DNA of 64,000 nt from Alistipes sp. GTDB lineage: Bacteria; Bacteroidota; Bacteroidia; Bacteroidales; Rikenellaceae. The stretch covers positions 1 to 64,000 of the forward strand of contig NZ_JAHHQJ010000006.1 of NCBI RefSeq assembly GCF_020026455.1, in the 5' to 3' direction. Shown here piece after piece: positions 7,436 through 16,301 of the stretch. Within the stretch, counting starts at the first letter, position 1. Each line of letters opens with the position of its first letter. Position numbers and translations under genes: made by a program. The notes beneath the pieces were generated by a model. It did not search any database and had not been told where the DNA came from. It saw nothing but the letters and a program-made list of their open reading frames with translations.

Positions 7436-8331
7436 TAAAAGACAATTTCAAGTTTATCACTACCTTTACGCATTCCTAAAAAGAATGGTAATGGCCATAT
7501 ATCATCACCTCCATCATCTAATCTAAATGCATATGTACAATCAATTTTACTATATAAAAGGATTAATTTTTTATCGCCATAAAATTTTATTTCATAATCT
7601 TGTATTGGTGCTACATGTTCATATAATTTTTTCATTGTGTTGATTTGATCTTCCATTTCCCTGTCACACCCTCCATCTTTGTAATAGTTTGAAAGTCCAA
7701 TACTTTCATTTCGAATGAAAAATTCTTCTTTAAATGAAGAAAAATCTTTTCTTTCATACATACTTTTTAATTCATTATATTTTTGTACTGCCATTTCTTC
7801 TATGTTACTTATCGAATCTAATCTGATGCATTCATCTAAAATAGATATGTTATAAGGAACTTCAGCATCAAATGTACATTCGTATTCATAGTAAGGTATT
7901 CCTTTCTTGATTTTAGGTATTGGATTTGTTAAGACAGCTACATAATCATCCAGTGTTTGTCCATCAAGACGTTTTTTTATTTCAATATATAACGGTTCTT
8001 CACTGTTTATTCCTAAATCTTCATGTGTATATGCAGGATATAATTCTACTTTTAATTTTTGCGTTCCACTTTTCATAATAAAATGGTTTATAGGATATGA
8101 ACCAGAATATGCCCCTTCGTCCCAAAAGCCCCAAATAGGAATATCATTTATAAGTATCCTAAAATTACATCCATTACTTGACATAGTCAATAAATAATAA
8201 TTTTTAGGCTGCTTTTCATCTATAGTAAATGAATTAACTATCTCGTTCTTTTTCTGTGCATTTACACATCCGCAGATATTAATACCCAAAAATCCTAATA
8301 AACTCATGATAATAATTCTTTTTATATTCAT
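7435..8331 (-). CDS. AT-rich lipoprotein, possible T6SS immunity protein
   Basis: This 298-residue secreted lipoprotein has a signal peptide at 1-20 with Cys 21 or 22 in INICGC. The mature part is acidic, with a central beta-rich region (GCNFRILINDIPIWGFWDEG) and a C-terminal segment resembling nuclear-transport-factor-like immunity domains in layout. No family is certain. Base composition is strikingly AT-rich compared with the neighbouring PUL. Its stop overlaps the ATG of the tssF-like fragment, placing it where variable effector/immunity genes lie in Bacteroidetes type VI loci. An orphan immunity role is inference. Confidence 0.65.
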   Translation of the reverse strand: MNIKRIIIMSLLGFLGINICGCVNAQKKNEIVNSFTIDEKQPKNYYLLTMSSNGCNFRILINDIPIWGFWDEGAYSGSYPINHFIMKSGTQKLKVELYPAYTHEDLGINSEEPLYIEIKKRLDGQTLDDYVAVLTNPIPKIKKGIPYYEYECTFDAEVPYNISILDECIRLDSISNIEEMAVQKYNELKSMYERKDFSSFKEEFFIRNESIGLSNYYKDGGCDREMEDQINTMKKLYEHVAPIQDYEIKFYGDKKLILLYSKIDCTYAFRLDDGGDDIWPLPFFLGMRKGSDKLEIVF

Positions 8332-8550
8332 ACTATTTTACTTTGATATAATGTTTTTTTTCTTTTTATTATTTGCGATGTTATCTCCCCAAGTTTTTTC
8401 AGGAATTAGCCTTATTCTATGCATATACCATTATCATCCATGCCAAAATACATATTACAAAAATTAGAGGAGTATTTATAACTATCTGTTCCTTGATCGT
8501 GATCTATATTGAGACATGATGGAACCGATGCTCATTCTCCTGCCGTTTCA
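8332..8550. other. Intergenic, carries one copy of a 21-bp repeat
   Basis: The stretch is AT-rich. At 8336-8356 it carries a 21-bp sequence beginning TTTTACTTTG that recurs exactly at 31066-31086, just before the second IS. Confidence 0.5.
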
Positions 8551-8946
8551 TTAGGCCCAATGTATAAATCCGAGGTAAAACATCAGTGCGACATTCACCA
8601 CGGTCAGGGCGATGGCGATAAGGACTATTTTGGCGAGCTTCCTGCCGGGATGTTTCATCTTTCCGTAATGTTCTCGGAGCGCTTCACGCCGCCCGGCCGT
8701 GTAGCGGAACCGGCAGAACACACCGGGAAGAAAGCAGAGTATCATTACTACGGCAAAAGCAACAATCCAGCTGAAACAGCGAAACATCAACGGTGCCCCA
8801 AGCGGTATGAGTATCACAAAGAGCCAACACTGGAAGAGCAGCATAGTCCCATTGAGATTGTTATGCTCCCTTTCGCTCCATGTCTCGGCTACAGACCAGA
8901 TATAGTCGATGAAGCAGATCCGGCATTTGCGATTGTTCTTATCCAT
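8551..8946 (-). CDS. Small integral membrane protein, unknown function
   Basis: This 131-residue protein has about three hydrophobic segments: LLFQCWLFVILIPLGAPLMF, WIVAFAVVMILCFLPGVF and the C-terminal IVLIAIALTVVNVALMFYLG. A basic loop lies between the last two. The N-terminal part has a possible metal-binding KCRICF. Another in-frame ATG lies at 8976, but a -7-like TATCTTTG (complement of 8954-8961) falls between the two, favouring the start at 8946 with almost no leader. No family is recognised. It is more GC-rich than the lipoprotein gene downstream. Confidence 0.6.
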   Translation of the reverse strand: MDKNNRKCRICFIDYIWSVAETWSEREHNNLNGTMLLFQCWLFVILIPLGAPLMFRCFSWIVAFAVVMILCFLPGVFCRFRYTAGRREALREHYGKMKHPGRKLAKIVLIAIALTVVNVALMFYLGFIHWA

Positions 8947-9128
8947 CTTGTTACAAAGATAATGTTTTCTACCCACTTAACCATTACTCCATGCTGAAAA
9001 ACACCATACCCGATATAAAGGACCTCGCCGGCTTGTTCCTGCCAATGGCGCGACTTTACGAAACCCGGAGCCACTGAAAACAAGTCCAAGCAGGGAGTTC
9101 CGCCGGAAGAGAAAGCGCCCGAAAATTA

Positions 9129-9137
9129 GTTAGCGTA
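9129..9137 (+). promoter_or_regulatory. Candidate shared operator GTTAGCGTA, site A
   Basis: The same 9-mer and orientation occurs at 25619-25627 and 25698-25706, ahead of the xylose operon. All three are intergenic. It may be the target of the Nudix-like regulator at 25780. Confidence 0.4.
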
Positions 9138-9284
9138 AAAAATACCTCAAATACCCGCTCGCCGAAAAGTCCGGATATACCAGATACTTAGACTCAAAAA
9201 TACGGTATCAGGGGCCTCCAAAAACAACTCAGACATATTTTCGCGAGCCGCGCGGCATCCGGTGTTATGGGTCTAAAACCGCAT

Positions 9285-9332
9285 GTGTGTGCGCACACAC
9301 GGTGTTTTTTCACAAAAAATTATATAACTTTG
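9285..9332 (+). promoter_or_regulatory. Palindrome and -7 box of the susCD operon
   Basis: GTGTGTGCGCACACAC at 9285-9300 is a perfect 16-bp palindrome ending 24 bp before TAACTTTG (9325-9332), a -7 box. No good -33 TTG is present at the usual distance, so the promoter may depend on an activator bound at the palindrome. Confidence 0.5.
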
Positions 9333-9418
9333 CCTTGAACCCGTCTCCCCAAGGCGAACGGAAACAGCACGAACACGACAAGCATTCACAACATAAAACC
9401 AACTAACTAATTACAATC

Positions 9419-12400
9419 ATGAAGAAACTATTGACGAAAGTTCATTGGCTGTGTGCCGTTCTGCTGGCGGCAACGCTGCTGCAACCAGGACTAAGCGTCG
9501 CCCAGCAAAGTGGGGGGGGGAGAGGATTCACCCTCTCGGGCATTGTCATAGGTGACGGCCAACCCCTCGTCGGCGCGACCATAGTCGAGCCAGGCACGAC
9601 GAACGGCACGGTGACCGGTGCAGACGGCAAATTTTCGCTTTCGCTTTCGAAACGCGGGGCGTCCATCCAGGTATCCTTTATCGGATATGTGACCAAAACG
9701 CTCTCCGCAAACGCCGATTTCCTGAAGGTCACACTCGACTTCGACGCCCAGAAGATCGACGACGTGATGGTCGTTGCCTACGGCACAATGCGCAAACGAG
9801 ACGTGACGGGCGCCATCACCTCCATCTCGTCGGAGTCCATCGAACGCCGCGCCCCCGCGAACGTCTTCGAAGCCCTGCAGGGACAGGTTGCCGGCGTACA
9901 AATTTCCGCAGGTTCGGGACAGCCGGGCGAAGGCTCGCAGATCAACATCCGCGGTATCTCGACCTTCTCTGCCGAAGGCGTGAAGCCGCTCTATGTGGTG
10001 GACGGAATCCCGATGGAGGACATCGACGGCATCAACCCCGGCGACATCACCTCGATCGAGGTCCTCAAGGACGCCGCATCAGCCGCCATGTACGGTTCGC
10101 GTTCAGCCAACGGCGTCATCCTCATCACAACCAAAGGAGGTCAGGAGGGAGCTCCCCGCATCGACGTGAAATACCTCCACACCTGGGGCAAACTCTCCCA
10201 CAAACTCGCACAGGCCACGCGCGCCGACCGCCGCAAGTTCGACATCCTGCGCGACATCTATCATCAGGACAATGCGACAGGCTATGTCGACAACGCCAGC
10301 AACCAGTTGATCACCGACTCGCTGAACGCTGCGTTCAACGTAGACAACGACTACCAGGATCTGCTCTTCCAATGGGCCCAGAAGGATCAAGTGGACCTGA
10401 GCGTTGCCGGCGGCACGAAGAAGATGAAATACTTCGGATCGACGGGCTACTACAACGAGCGCGGTATTGTCCCCAACACGAATTTCCAGCGTCTGACGGC
10501 CCGCATCAACGCCGACTACACGGCCAACAGTTGGCTGACACTTCACAGCCGCGTTTCGCTGGGCTACTCCCAAAAGAACGGTATCAACGAAGGCCAACTG
10601 ATGACCGCGATGCTCTCGCGCCGTCCCTATTTCAACCTCTATTATCCCGACGGCACGCTGGCTGGCGTATTCCAGGGTCAGAAGAGCCCGCTGGCACAGG
10701 TGAAATACACCACCGACCGCACGGAGTACTATCAGGGCAACCTCTACCAAGGCTTCGAGTTGAAGCTCGCCAAGGGGCTGACGTTCCAGACCAGCATCAA
10801 TGCCAACATCTATCTCAACAAGCGCCAGCGCGTCTACCCGAGCATGATCACCGACGAGTGGCAAAAGAGCAACAGCGGCTACGCCGCCGACAACCTCAAC
10901 TGGAACTGGCTCAACGAGAACGTTATAACCTATAAGAACAAGTGGGGAAACCACAACTTCTCGGCCCTCGTGGGTTTCAGCGAGCAGCGGTGGCGCACCG
11001 ACCAGAACACTCTGTCGGGCATCAACTCCTCGACGGACTTCATCCCCACGATGAACGCATTTGCCGCCAACCTCACCCTGAACGAGACCGGCACCTGGCA
11101 GTCGAATCACTCGATGGCATCGCTCTTCGCCCGCGTGACCTACGACTTCAAATCGAAATACCTGATCCAGGCCACCTTCCGCCGCGACGGTTCGTCGCGC
11201 TTCTCGAAAGGCAACCGCTGGGGCAACTTCCCTTCGGTATCGGCCGCATGGCGCTTCTCGGACGAGAAATTCATGAGTTTCTCGCGCCGGGCACTCGACG
11301 ATGCCAAGATCCGCGTCAGCTGGGGTATCACCGGCAACGAACAGATCGGCAACTACGACTACCTCTATTCCTACGCCACGGGCGACATCTACGATGGCGT
11401 GGGCGGAGTCTATCCCGCACGCCTCGCCGTGGACAACCTGCGCTGGGAAGAGACCCGCCAGGTGGACGTGGGTCTCGACCTGAGCTTCTTCAACAGCCGT
11501 CTGACCATCACGGCCGACTACTACGACAAGTACACCGACGGACTACTGGCCAACCGTGAGCTCCCGAAGGAGTCCGGATTCCCATCCATGCGCACGAACG
11601 TCGGCGAGGTCAGCAACCGCGGTTTCGAGTTCTCGATCGCCGGCGACCTCATCCGCACGAAGGATTTCCGCTGGAATGCCTCGTTCAACATCTCACGCAA
11701 CTGGAACACCATCGAGAAACTCGCCGAGGGCGAACCTTATCTGGAAAAGGACCTCTGGTGGATGGCCGAAGGCGGTTCGATCGGCGATTTCTACGGCTAC
11801 AAACAGATCAACATCTTCCCCTACAACGAATCAAACGCCTTCACTCCCGACACATGGCAGCAACTCACACCCGTCTTCGAAAACGGATCGTTCAGCCACT
11901 ACACGCTCAACGGCCAGGTTTACAACGGCAGTTACGTGCAGAAGAAACTGCCCAACGGCAAACCCTTCCGCGGCGGTGATGTCAACTGGGAGGAATCCGC
12001 GGGCTCGCGCAACGGCGTGATCGACGAGAGCGACCGCATGATTATCGGCAACGCGCTGCCGACCTATACCGGCGGTCTGAGTACGAACTTCACCTACAAG
12101 AACTTCGGCCTTCTCATTTCGTTCTACTACTCGTTCGGCGGGCAGATCTACAATTACGCCGAGCACCAGCGCAACATGTTCAAATACTCCTCGACGACCC
12201 CTTCACCCCACGTAATCAACAACATGTGGATACACCAGGGAGATCAGGCACTCTACCCGCGCCCCTACAACGACGAATACAACAACGCGCGTTACGCCAA
12301 CTCGTTCTACGTCGAGGATGCCGACTACATCCGCCTGTCGAACGTGCGTCTGTCCTACGACCTGCCGGAGCAATGGCTCAAATCGCTTCGCATCAAGGCG

Positions 12401-12559
12401 CTGCAGGTCTACATTTTCGGCAACAACCTGATGACGTGGACCTCCTACAAGGGATACGACCCCGAATTTTCGTCGTCCAATCCGCTGCAAATCGGCCGCG
12501 ACACCTACCGTTACCCCATGAAACGCGAATTCGGCGCAGGTATAAACGTTAAATTCTAA
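9419..12559 (+). CDS. SusC/RagA-family TonB-linked outer-membrane transporter
   Basis: This 1046-residue transporter moves oligosaccharides across the outer membrane together with its SusD partner. A signal peptide (about 1-29) is followed by a carboxypeptidase-like regulatory domain (GIVIGDGQPLVGATIV ... DGKFSL). Next come the TonB box region (IDDVMVVAYG), the plug (NVFEALQGQVAGVQI, VDGIPMEDI, IEVLKDAASAAMYGSRSANG) and a C-terminal barrel ending in VKF. A run of nine G at 9512-9520 lies just after the signal peptide and is in frame here. Slippage there would abolish the protein. It is the first gene of the PUL, 12 bp before susD. Confidence 0.95.
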   Translation: MKKLLTKVHWLCAVLLAATLLQPGLSVAQQSGGGRGFTLSGIVIGDGQPLVGATIVEPGTTNGTVTGADGKFSLSLSKRGASIQVSFIGYVTKTLSANADFLKVTLDFDAQKIDDVMVVAYGTMRKRDVTGAITSISSESIERRAPANVFEALQGQVAGVQISAGSGQPGEGSQINIRGISTFSAEGVKPLYVVDGIPMEDIDGINPGDITSIEVLKDAASAAMYGSRSANGVILITTKGGQEGAPRIDVKYLHTWGKLSHKLAQATRADRRKFDILRDIYHQDNATGYVDNASNQLITDSLNAAFNVDNDYQDLLFQWAQKDQVDLSVAGGTKKMKYFGSTGYYNERGIVPNTNFQRLTARINADYTANSWLTLHSRVSLGYSQKNGINEGQLMTAMLSRRPYFNLYYPDGTLAGVFQGQKSPLAQVKYTTDRTEYYQGNLYQGFELKLAKGLTFQTSINANIYLNKRQRVYPSMITDEWQKSNSGYAADNLNWNWLNENVITYKNKWGNHNFSALVGFSEQRWRTDQNTLSGINSSTDFIPTMNAFAANLTLNETGTWQSNHSMASLFARVTYDFKSKYLIQATFRRDGSSRFSKGNRWGNFPSVSAAWRFSDEKFMSFSRRALDDAKIRVSWGITGNEQIGNYDYLYSYATGDIYDGVGGVYPARLAVDNLRWEETRQVDVGLDLSFFNSRLTITADYYDKYTDGLLANRELPKESGFPSMRTNVGEVSNRGFEFSIAGDLIRTKDFRWNASFNISRNWNTIEKLAEGEPYLEKDLWWMAEGGSIGDFYGYKQINIFPYNESNAFTPDTWQQLTPVFENGSFSHYTLNGQVYNGSYVQKKLPNGKPFRGGDVNWEESAGSRNGVIDESDRMIIGNALPTYTGGLSTNFTYKNFGLLISFYYSFGGQIYNYAEHQRNMFKYSSTTPSPHVINNMWIHQGDQALYPRPYNDEYNNARYANSFYVEDADYIRLSNVRLSYDLPEQWLKSLRIKALQVYIFGNNLMTWTSYKGYDPEFSSSNPLQIGRDTYRYPMKREFGAGINVKF

Positions 12560-12571
12560 AGGCTTACAACA

Positions 12572-14014
12572 ATGAAAAAGATCAAATACATACTTGCAGC
12601 CCTCCTGCTGGCCTCGGGGTTCAGTTCCTGCGAGTCGTTCCTCGACGAACAGCCCGTGAGCGAACTCCCCGCCGACCAGATGTGGGTCTCCTCGCGCGAG
12701 GCCAAGGCCGGCGTGAGCCAGATCTACGGATTCTTCCGCTCGGCCATGCGCGAGAACTACTTCTACTGGGGCGAATTCCGCTCAGACGACTTCGCACCCG
12801 GAGCCTCGACGGCAGCCGTCCAGCAGCGCGTCATCGACAACCAGCTGACCACCGATCTCAACTGCACCAAGTGGACCGCCCTCTATAAGGTCATCAATCA
12901 GGCCAACCTTTGCATCAAATACCTGCCGGGCGTCGATATGCCGTCGGTATCGGACCGCAACGACCTGCTGGGACAGGCTTACGGCATGCGTGCGCTGGCC
13001 TATCTCTATGCCGTGCGCGTCTGGGGCGATGTGCCCCTGTTCACCGACCCCAACGAAGAGTACAGTCCGGGGATCTACCGCGAGCGCACCGACATGACCC
13101 GCATCCTCCGCGAGGTGGTTCTCGAAGATGCCAAAAAGGCCGAGTCGCTGATCGACCGCACGAAGAACAAGGAGCGCAAGCGCATTTCGGTCTACGGAAC
13201 GTGGGCGATCATGGCCGACACCTACATGTGGCTCAAAGAGTACAGCCTGGCCGATCAGACCATCGAAAAGATGAAGAATGACGCATCGTTCATGGCTCTC
13301 GAAACCGACATCAGTTCCTGGAAGAAGATGTTCGCCGAAGAGCTGAACAACAAGGCCGGCGACAACACCCCCGAGAACGACGAATACAGTACCAAGGAGT
13401 TCATCTTCGTCGTGCATTTCAACATGGACGAGGTGGGCACCCACGGTTACAGCTACATGTACCAATGGTTCACGGGCTCGGGCAACCGCGCCGCCGTAAT
13501 GTCACCGACGCTGCTGGCCAAATACGACCAGGAGAAGGACCTGCGCTTCCCGCTGGTAACGAAGAACTATCAATCGGGCTGGGAAATGCGCAAATTCATC
13601 TCAGGCGACATCTCCTCGACGCTCAACAAAACCTGCGAAGTGGGCTACCCCATCTACCGCTATTCGGACATGATTCTGCTGCAGGCCGAGGCGCAGGCCC
13701 GCCAAAGCAAGTGGGAAGAGGCCCTCGATCTGGTGAAACCGATCCGCACGCGCGCAGGTCTGGAGACCCCCTCTGCCACTGATTTTGCCGACGAGCAGGC
13801 CCTTGTGGATTTCATCCTCGACGAACGCCAGCGCGAACTGGTCGGCGAAGGCCGTCGATGGTTTGACCTCGTGCGCACGGGACGCTGGAAGAGCGTCATG
13901 GGACCGATCAACGGCTGTCAGGAGGATGGCAACGAGCTCTTCCCGATTCATTTCTCCCACCTGGACCAGAACAAGAAACTGGAGCAGAACAGCTACTATG
14001 CAACGAGTAAATAA
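12572..14014 (+). CDS. SusD/RagB-family glycan-binding lipoprotein
   Basis: The protein has 480 residues, with a lipoprotein signal ending FSSC (Cys 20). The SusD hallmarks are ESFLDEQPVSELPADQMW near the N-terminus, TPR-like helices (LGQAYGMRALAYLYAVRVWGDVPLF) and the C-terminal DERQRELVGEGRRWFDLVRTGRW. It caps the SusC barrel at the cell surface and captures the oligosaccharide. It follows susC by 12 bp in the same operon. Confidence 0.95.
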   Translation: MKKIKYILAALLLASGFSSCESFLDEQPVSELPADQMWVSSREAKAGVSQIYGFFRSAMRENYFYWGEFRSDDFAPGASTAAVQQRVIDNQLTTDLNCTKWTALYKVINQANLCIKYLPGVDMPSVSDRNDLLGQAYGMRALAYLYAVRVWGDVPLFTDPNEEYSPGIYRERTDMTRILREVVLEDAKKAESLIDRTKNKERKRISVYGTWAIMADTYMWLKEYSLADQTIEKMKNDASFMALETDISSWKKMFAEELNNKAGDNTPENDEYSTKEFIFVVHFNMDEVGTHGYSYMYQWFTGSGNRAAVMSPTLLAKYDQEKDLRFPLVTKNYQSGWEMRKFISGDISSTLNKTCEVGYPIYRYSDMILLQAEAQARQSKWEEALDLVKPIRTRAGLETPSATDFADEQALVDFILDERQRELVGEGRRWFDLVRTGRWKSVMGPINGCQEDGNELFPIHFSHLDQNKKLEQNSYYATSK

Positions 14015-14034
14015 TTTCTAAAACGACCTGTACC

Positions 14035-14640
14035 ATGAAACATATAATCAAGAAATTGTCGTTGCTTCTGGCGGTTGCGCTGACCGCGGCCTGCGGCGAC
14101 ATGAAACTGCAAACCGACGCCGACTACGACCATTCGGTGCTCGACCCCCACATCCCGATGACGGCGTGGGAGTATTTCGAAACCCGTTCGGATATTTTCA
14201 GCGAGTTCATGTCGGCCATCGAATACGCCGGCATGAAGGAATACTACACCCAAACCGGCCACGAATACACCTTCCTGGTGCTGACCAACACGGCCGTCAA
14301 AGAGTTCGTGAGCACCTATCCCGACAAGTCGAAGATCACCGACTGCCCGAAGGAAGATGTGCAGAACCTGCTGCGCTACCACATAATCAACGGTTTTTAC
14401 AGCGGCTACGGAGAGCTTCCCGTGGAAGCGATCTTCGTGCTGACGCTGCGCCGCGGCGAAGAGGGTCTGATGACCATGCTCACCCGCAAGAACCCCTGGA
14501 TGGCCGACGCCGGAGCGATCATTGTGAACGACACGGGCACGAACGGCAACTCTCCCATGCGCAAGTCAGTGAGTTGCAACATCATGCCGACCAACGGCGT
14601 GATTCACGTCTTCGACTCCTACTGCTACTACAAGAAATAG
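14035..14640 (+). CDS. Fasciclin (FAS1)-domain lipoprotein
   Basis: This 201-residue protein has a lipoprotein signal ending LTAAC. FAS1-type elements are seen: YTFLVLTNTAVKEFV (first conserved block), LLRYHIINGFYS (the H-I-x-x-G block) and IMPTNGVIHVFD at the end. FAS1 domains mediate adhesion or surface protein contacts and occur as accessory surface proteins in PULs. It lies 20 bp after susD and 30 bp before the next lipoprotein gene. Its specific ligand cannot be read from the sequence. Confidence 0.7.
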   Translation: MKHIIKKLSLLLAVALTAACGDMKLQTDADYDHSVLDPHIPMTAWEYFETRSDIFSEFMSAIEYAGMKEYYTQTGHEYTFLVLTNTAVKEFVSTYPDKSKITDCPKEDVQNLLRYHIINGFYSGYGELPVEAIFVLTLRRGEEGLMTMLTRKNPWMADAGAIIVNDTGTNGNSPMRKSVSCNIMPTNGVIHVFDSYCYYKK

Positions 14641-14670
14641 GACATGAAGAACTTCAAAACACCGAAAACC

Positions 14671-16218
14671 ATGAACAAGAGATTATTCACAATACTGGCC
14701 GGGGTTTTCGCCGTCATGTCGTTTGCAGCCTGCAACGACGACGAGGGAATCGACCCTTCGACTGCCGAACCGACCATCACCTACGCCTACGACACGCTGG
14801 AAGCCAACCTCAACGTGGTGGACAACCTGCCTATCGTCGCCATCGTCAAATCGGAAGCCGGACTCAAAAGCGTCTCGCTCAGCATCAACACCTCAAACGG
14901 GGAGATGATTCCCGTGACCACCGTCACCGAGTTCTTCAACGCCAAGAGCTACAGCCTCGCCGAGAAGATCAACTACGAGCCGGAATACACCGAGGCCGTG
15001 ATCGAGGCCGTGGACCGGCTGGATCGCAAGGCCGAGGCGAAGATGCCGATTTCGATCATCGACGTCGTAGAAGCCCCCTCGATCGTCTTCACGCCCGCAA
15101 AGTGGCAGTACGACGAAACCGTCGGCGGCGAGAAGCCCCGCACGCACATCGAAGTGAACACCTCGGCTCTATTGCAGTTGATCGAGATCTCCCGTGTGAA
15201 GGACTCGGGGCAGGAGCCCTATACGAGTCTGACATTCACCAACGAAGATCAGCAGAAATCTTGGTCTTTCGACGAAATGATCGAGTTCGACGAATTTGAC
15301 AGAGGCTTCCGGGTCAAGGCTGTCGACAACTACGGACAGATGCGCATCGAGACAATGCAGATCCTGTACAAAACCGTTCCGCCTCCCGTCGTGACCTTCG
15401 CCCAGACAACGATCACAGCCGACAAGGACGAGGAAAAAGCTGTCGAGATAGCCATCGAATCGCAGGCCGGCATCGTCAAGGTCGAGTTGTTCCGCATGGA
15501 GGGCACGACCGAAACGTCGGTGAAGACCACAACCTACGAGAAGCTCAACAAGCTGAACTATGCCGAGAAGATGCTCTTCACCAACTCCACGTCGGGCGTC
15601 AAGGTGATCATCACGGACAATGTGGGCCGCACAACCACAGCGACGACCAAAGCCTCGGTCAACATGTACTATGTCGAGGAGATTCCGGTCACTACGGCCC
15701 CGGCGGGCGACGGAGCTTCGGCTGCCGGTGGTGCGAAACGCCTGCTTTCGCTGGGCGGACAGAAAACCTATTCTGTGAAGGAGTGTCTGGAAAACACCGA
15801 CTTACAGTCACACGCCGACGTCAAGGTCTACTACATGAACGGCAATGCCCAGTCGGTACGCATCTACTCGATGAAAGAAGCCGACGGCAAAAACAAAGAG
15901 TATGCATATGACGGAAAGAATATCAATGATTTCAATATCATCAACGACACTCGGTTCCTGAATCTCGGCGATAAATTTGATTTCGAAAACGCCACGGCCG
16001 CCGATATTACCGCGATCGACGCCGGAACCATCCAGTCCGTGAACATCAAGGGCAAAGAGGAGCTGATTGGCACCACGATCGCCTTCAAGACGGGTTCAAA
16101 ATCCTCAGCCGGAAACGGCAAAGTGGGGCTTATGAAGCTCATTTCGATCAGCGAGAAGATCGGCACCAACGCCAACGCCCGCGTATTCACCTTCGCGGTC
16201 AAACTCCCCAAGGAGTAG
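14671..16218 (+). CDS. PUL surface lipoprotein, putative glycan-binding protein
   Basis: The protein has 515 residues. I start it at MNKRLFTILAGVFAVMSFAA followed by Cys 21, since an upstream ATG at 14644 would place nine polar residues before the signal. Several repeated beta-sandwich-like modules of about 100 residues can be seen (VDVVEAPSIVFTPAKW, TVPPPVVTFAQTTI), like the Ig/Big modules of SusE/SGBP proteins. No catalytic motif is visible. Its position after susCD suggests a surface glycan-binding role. A hairpin follows, separating it from the enzyme genes. Confidence 0.65.
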   Translation: MNKRLFTILAGVFAVMSFAACNDDEGIDPSTAEPTITYAYDTLEANLNVVDNLPIVAIVKSEAGLKSVSLSINTSNGEMIPVTTVTEFFNAKSYSLAEKINYEPEYTEAVIEAVDRLDRKAEAKMPISIIDVVEAPSIVFTPAKWQYDETVGGEKPRTHIEVNTSALLQLIEISRVKDSGQEPYTSLTFTNEDQQKSWSFDEMIEFDEFDRGFRVKAVDNYGQMRIETMQILYKTVPPPVVTFAQTTITADKDEEKAVEIAIESQAGIVKVELFRMEGTTETSVKTTTYEKLNKLNYAEKMLFTNSTSGVKVIITDNVGRTTTATTKASVNMYYVEEIPVTTAPAGDGASAAGGAKRLLSLGGQKTYSVKECLENTDLQSHADVKVYYMNGNAQSVRIYSMKEADGKNKEYAYDGKNINDFNIINDTRFLNLGDKFDFENATAADITAIDAGTIQSVNIKGKEELIGTTIAFKTGSKSSAGNGKVGLMKLISISEKIGTNANARVFTFAVKLPKE

Positions 16219-16241
16219 CCAAATTTTCAGAATCGGAAATT

Positions 16242-16264
16242 CCTCCGGAGCCATTCTCTGGAGG
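16242..16264 (+). terminator. Hairpin between binding and enzyme genes
   Basis: CCTCCGGAG (16242-16250) and CTCTGGAGG (16256-16264) pair with one wobble around CCATT, followed by GGTTTCC. It is probably an attenuator that lowers expression of the enzymes relative to susCD. Confidence 0.45.
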
Positions 16265-16301
16265 GGTTTCCGTTCTTCGATAAACCGAACAGTTTGAAAC
16301 G

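Larger units (their letters stand above)
8947..9418. other. Long upstream region of the PUL
   Basis: No gene is supported over about 470 bases. It holds the motif GTTAGCGTA (9129-9137), a 16-bp palindrome and the -7 box of the SusC operon. Confidence 0.6.
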
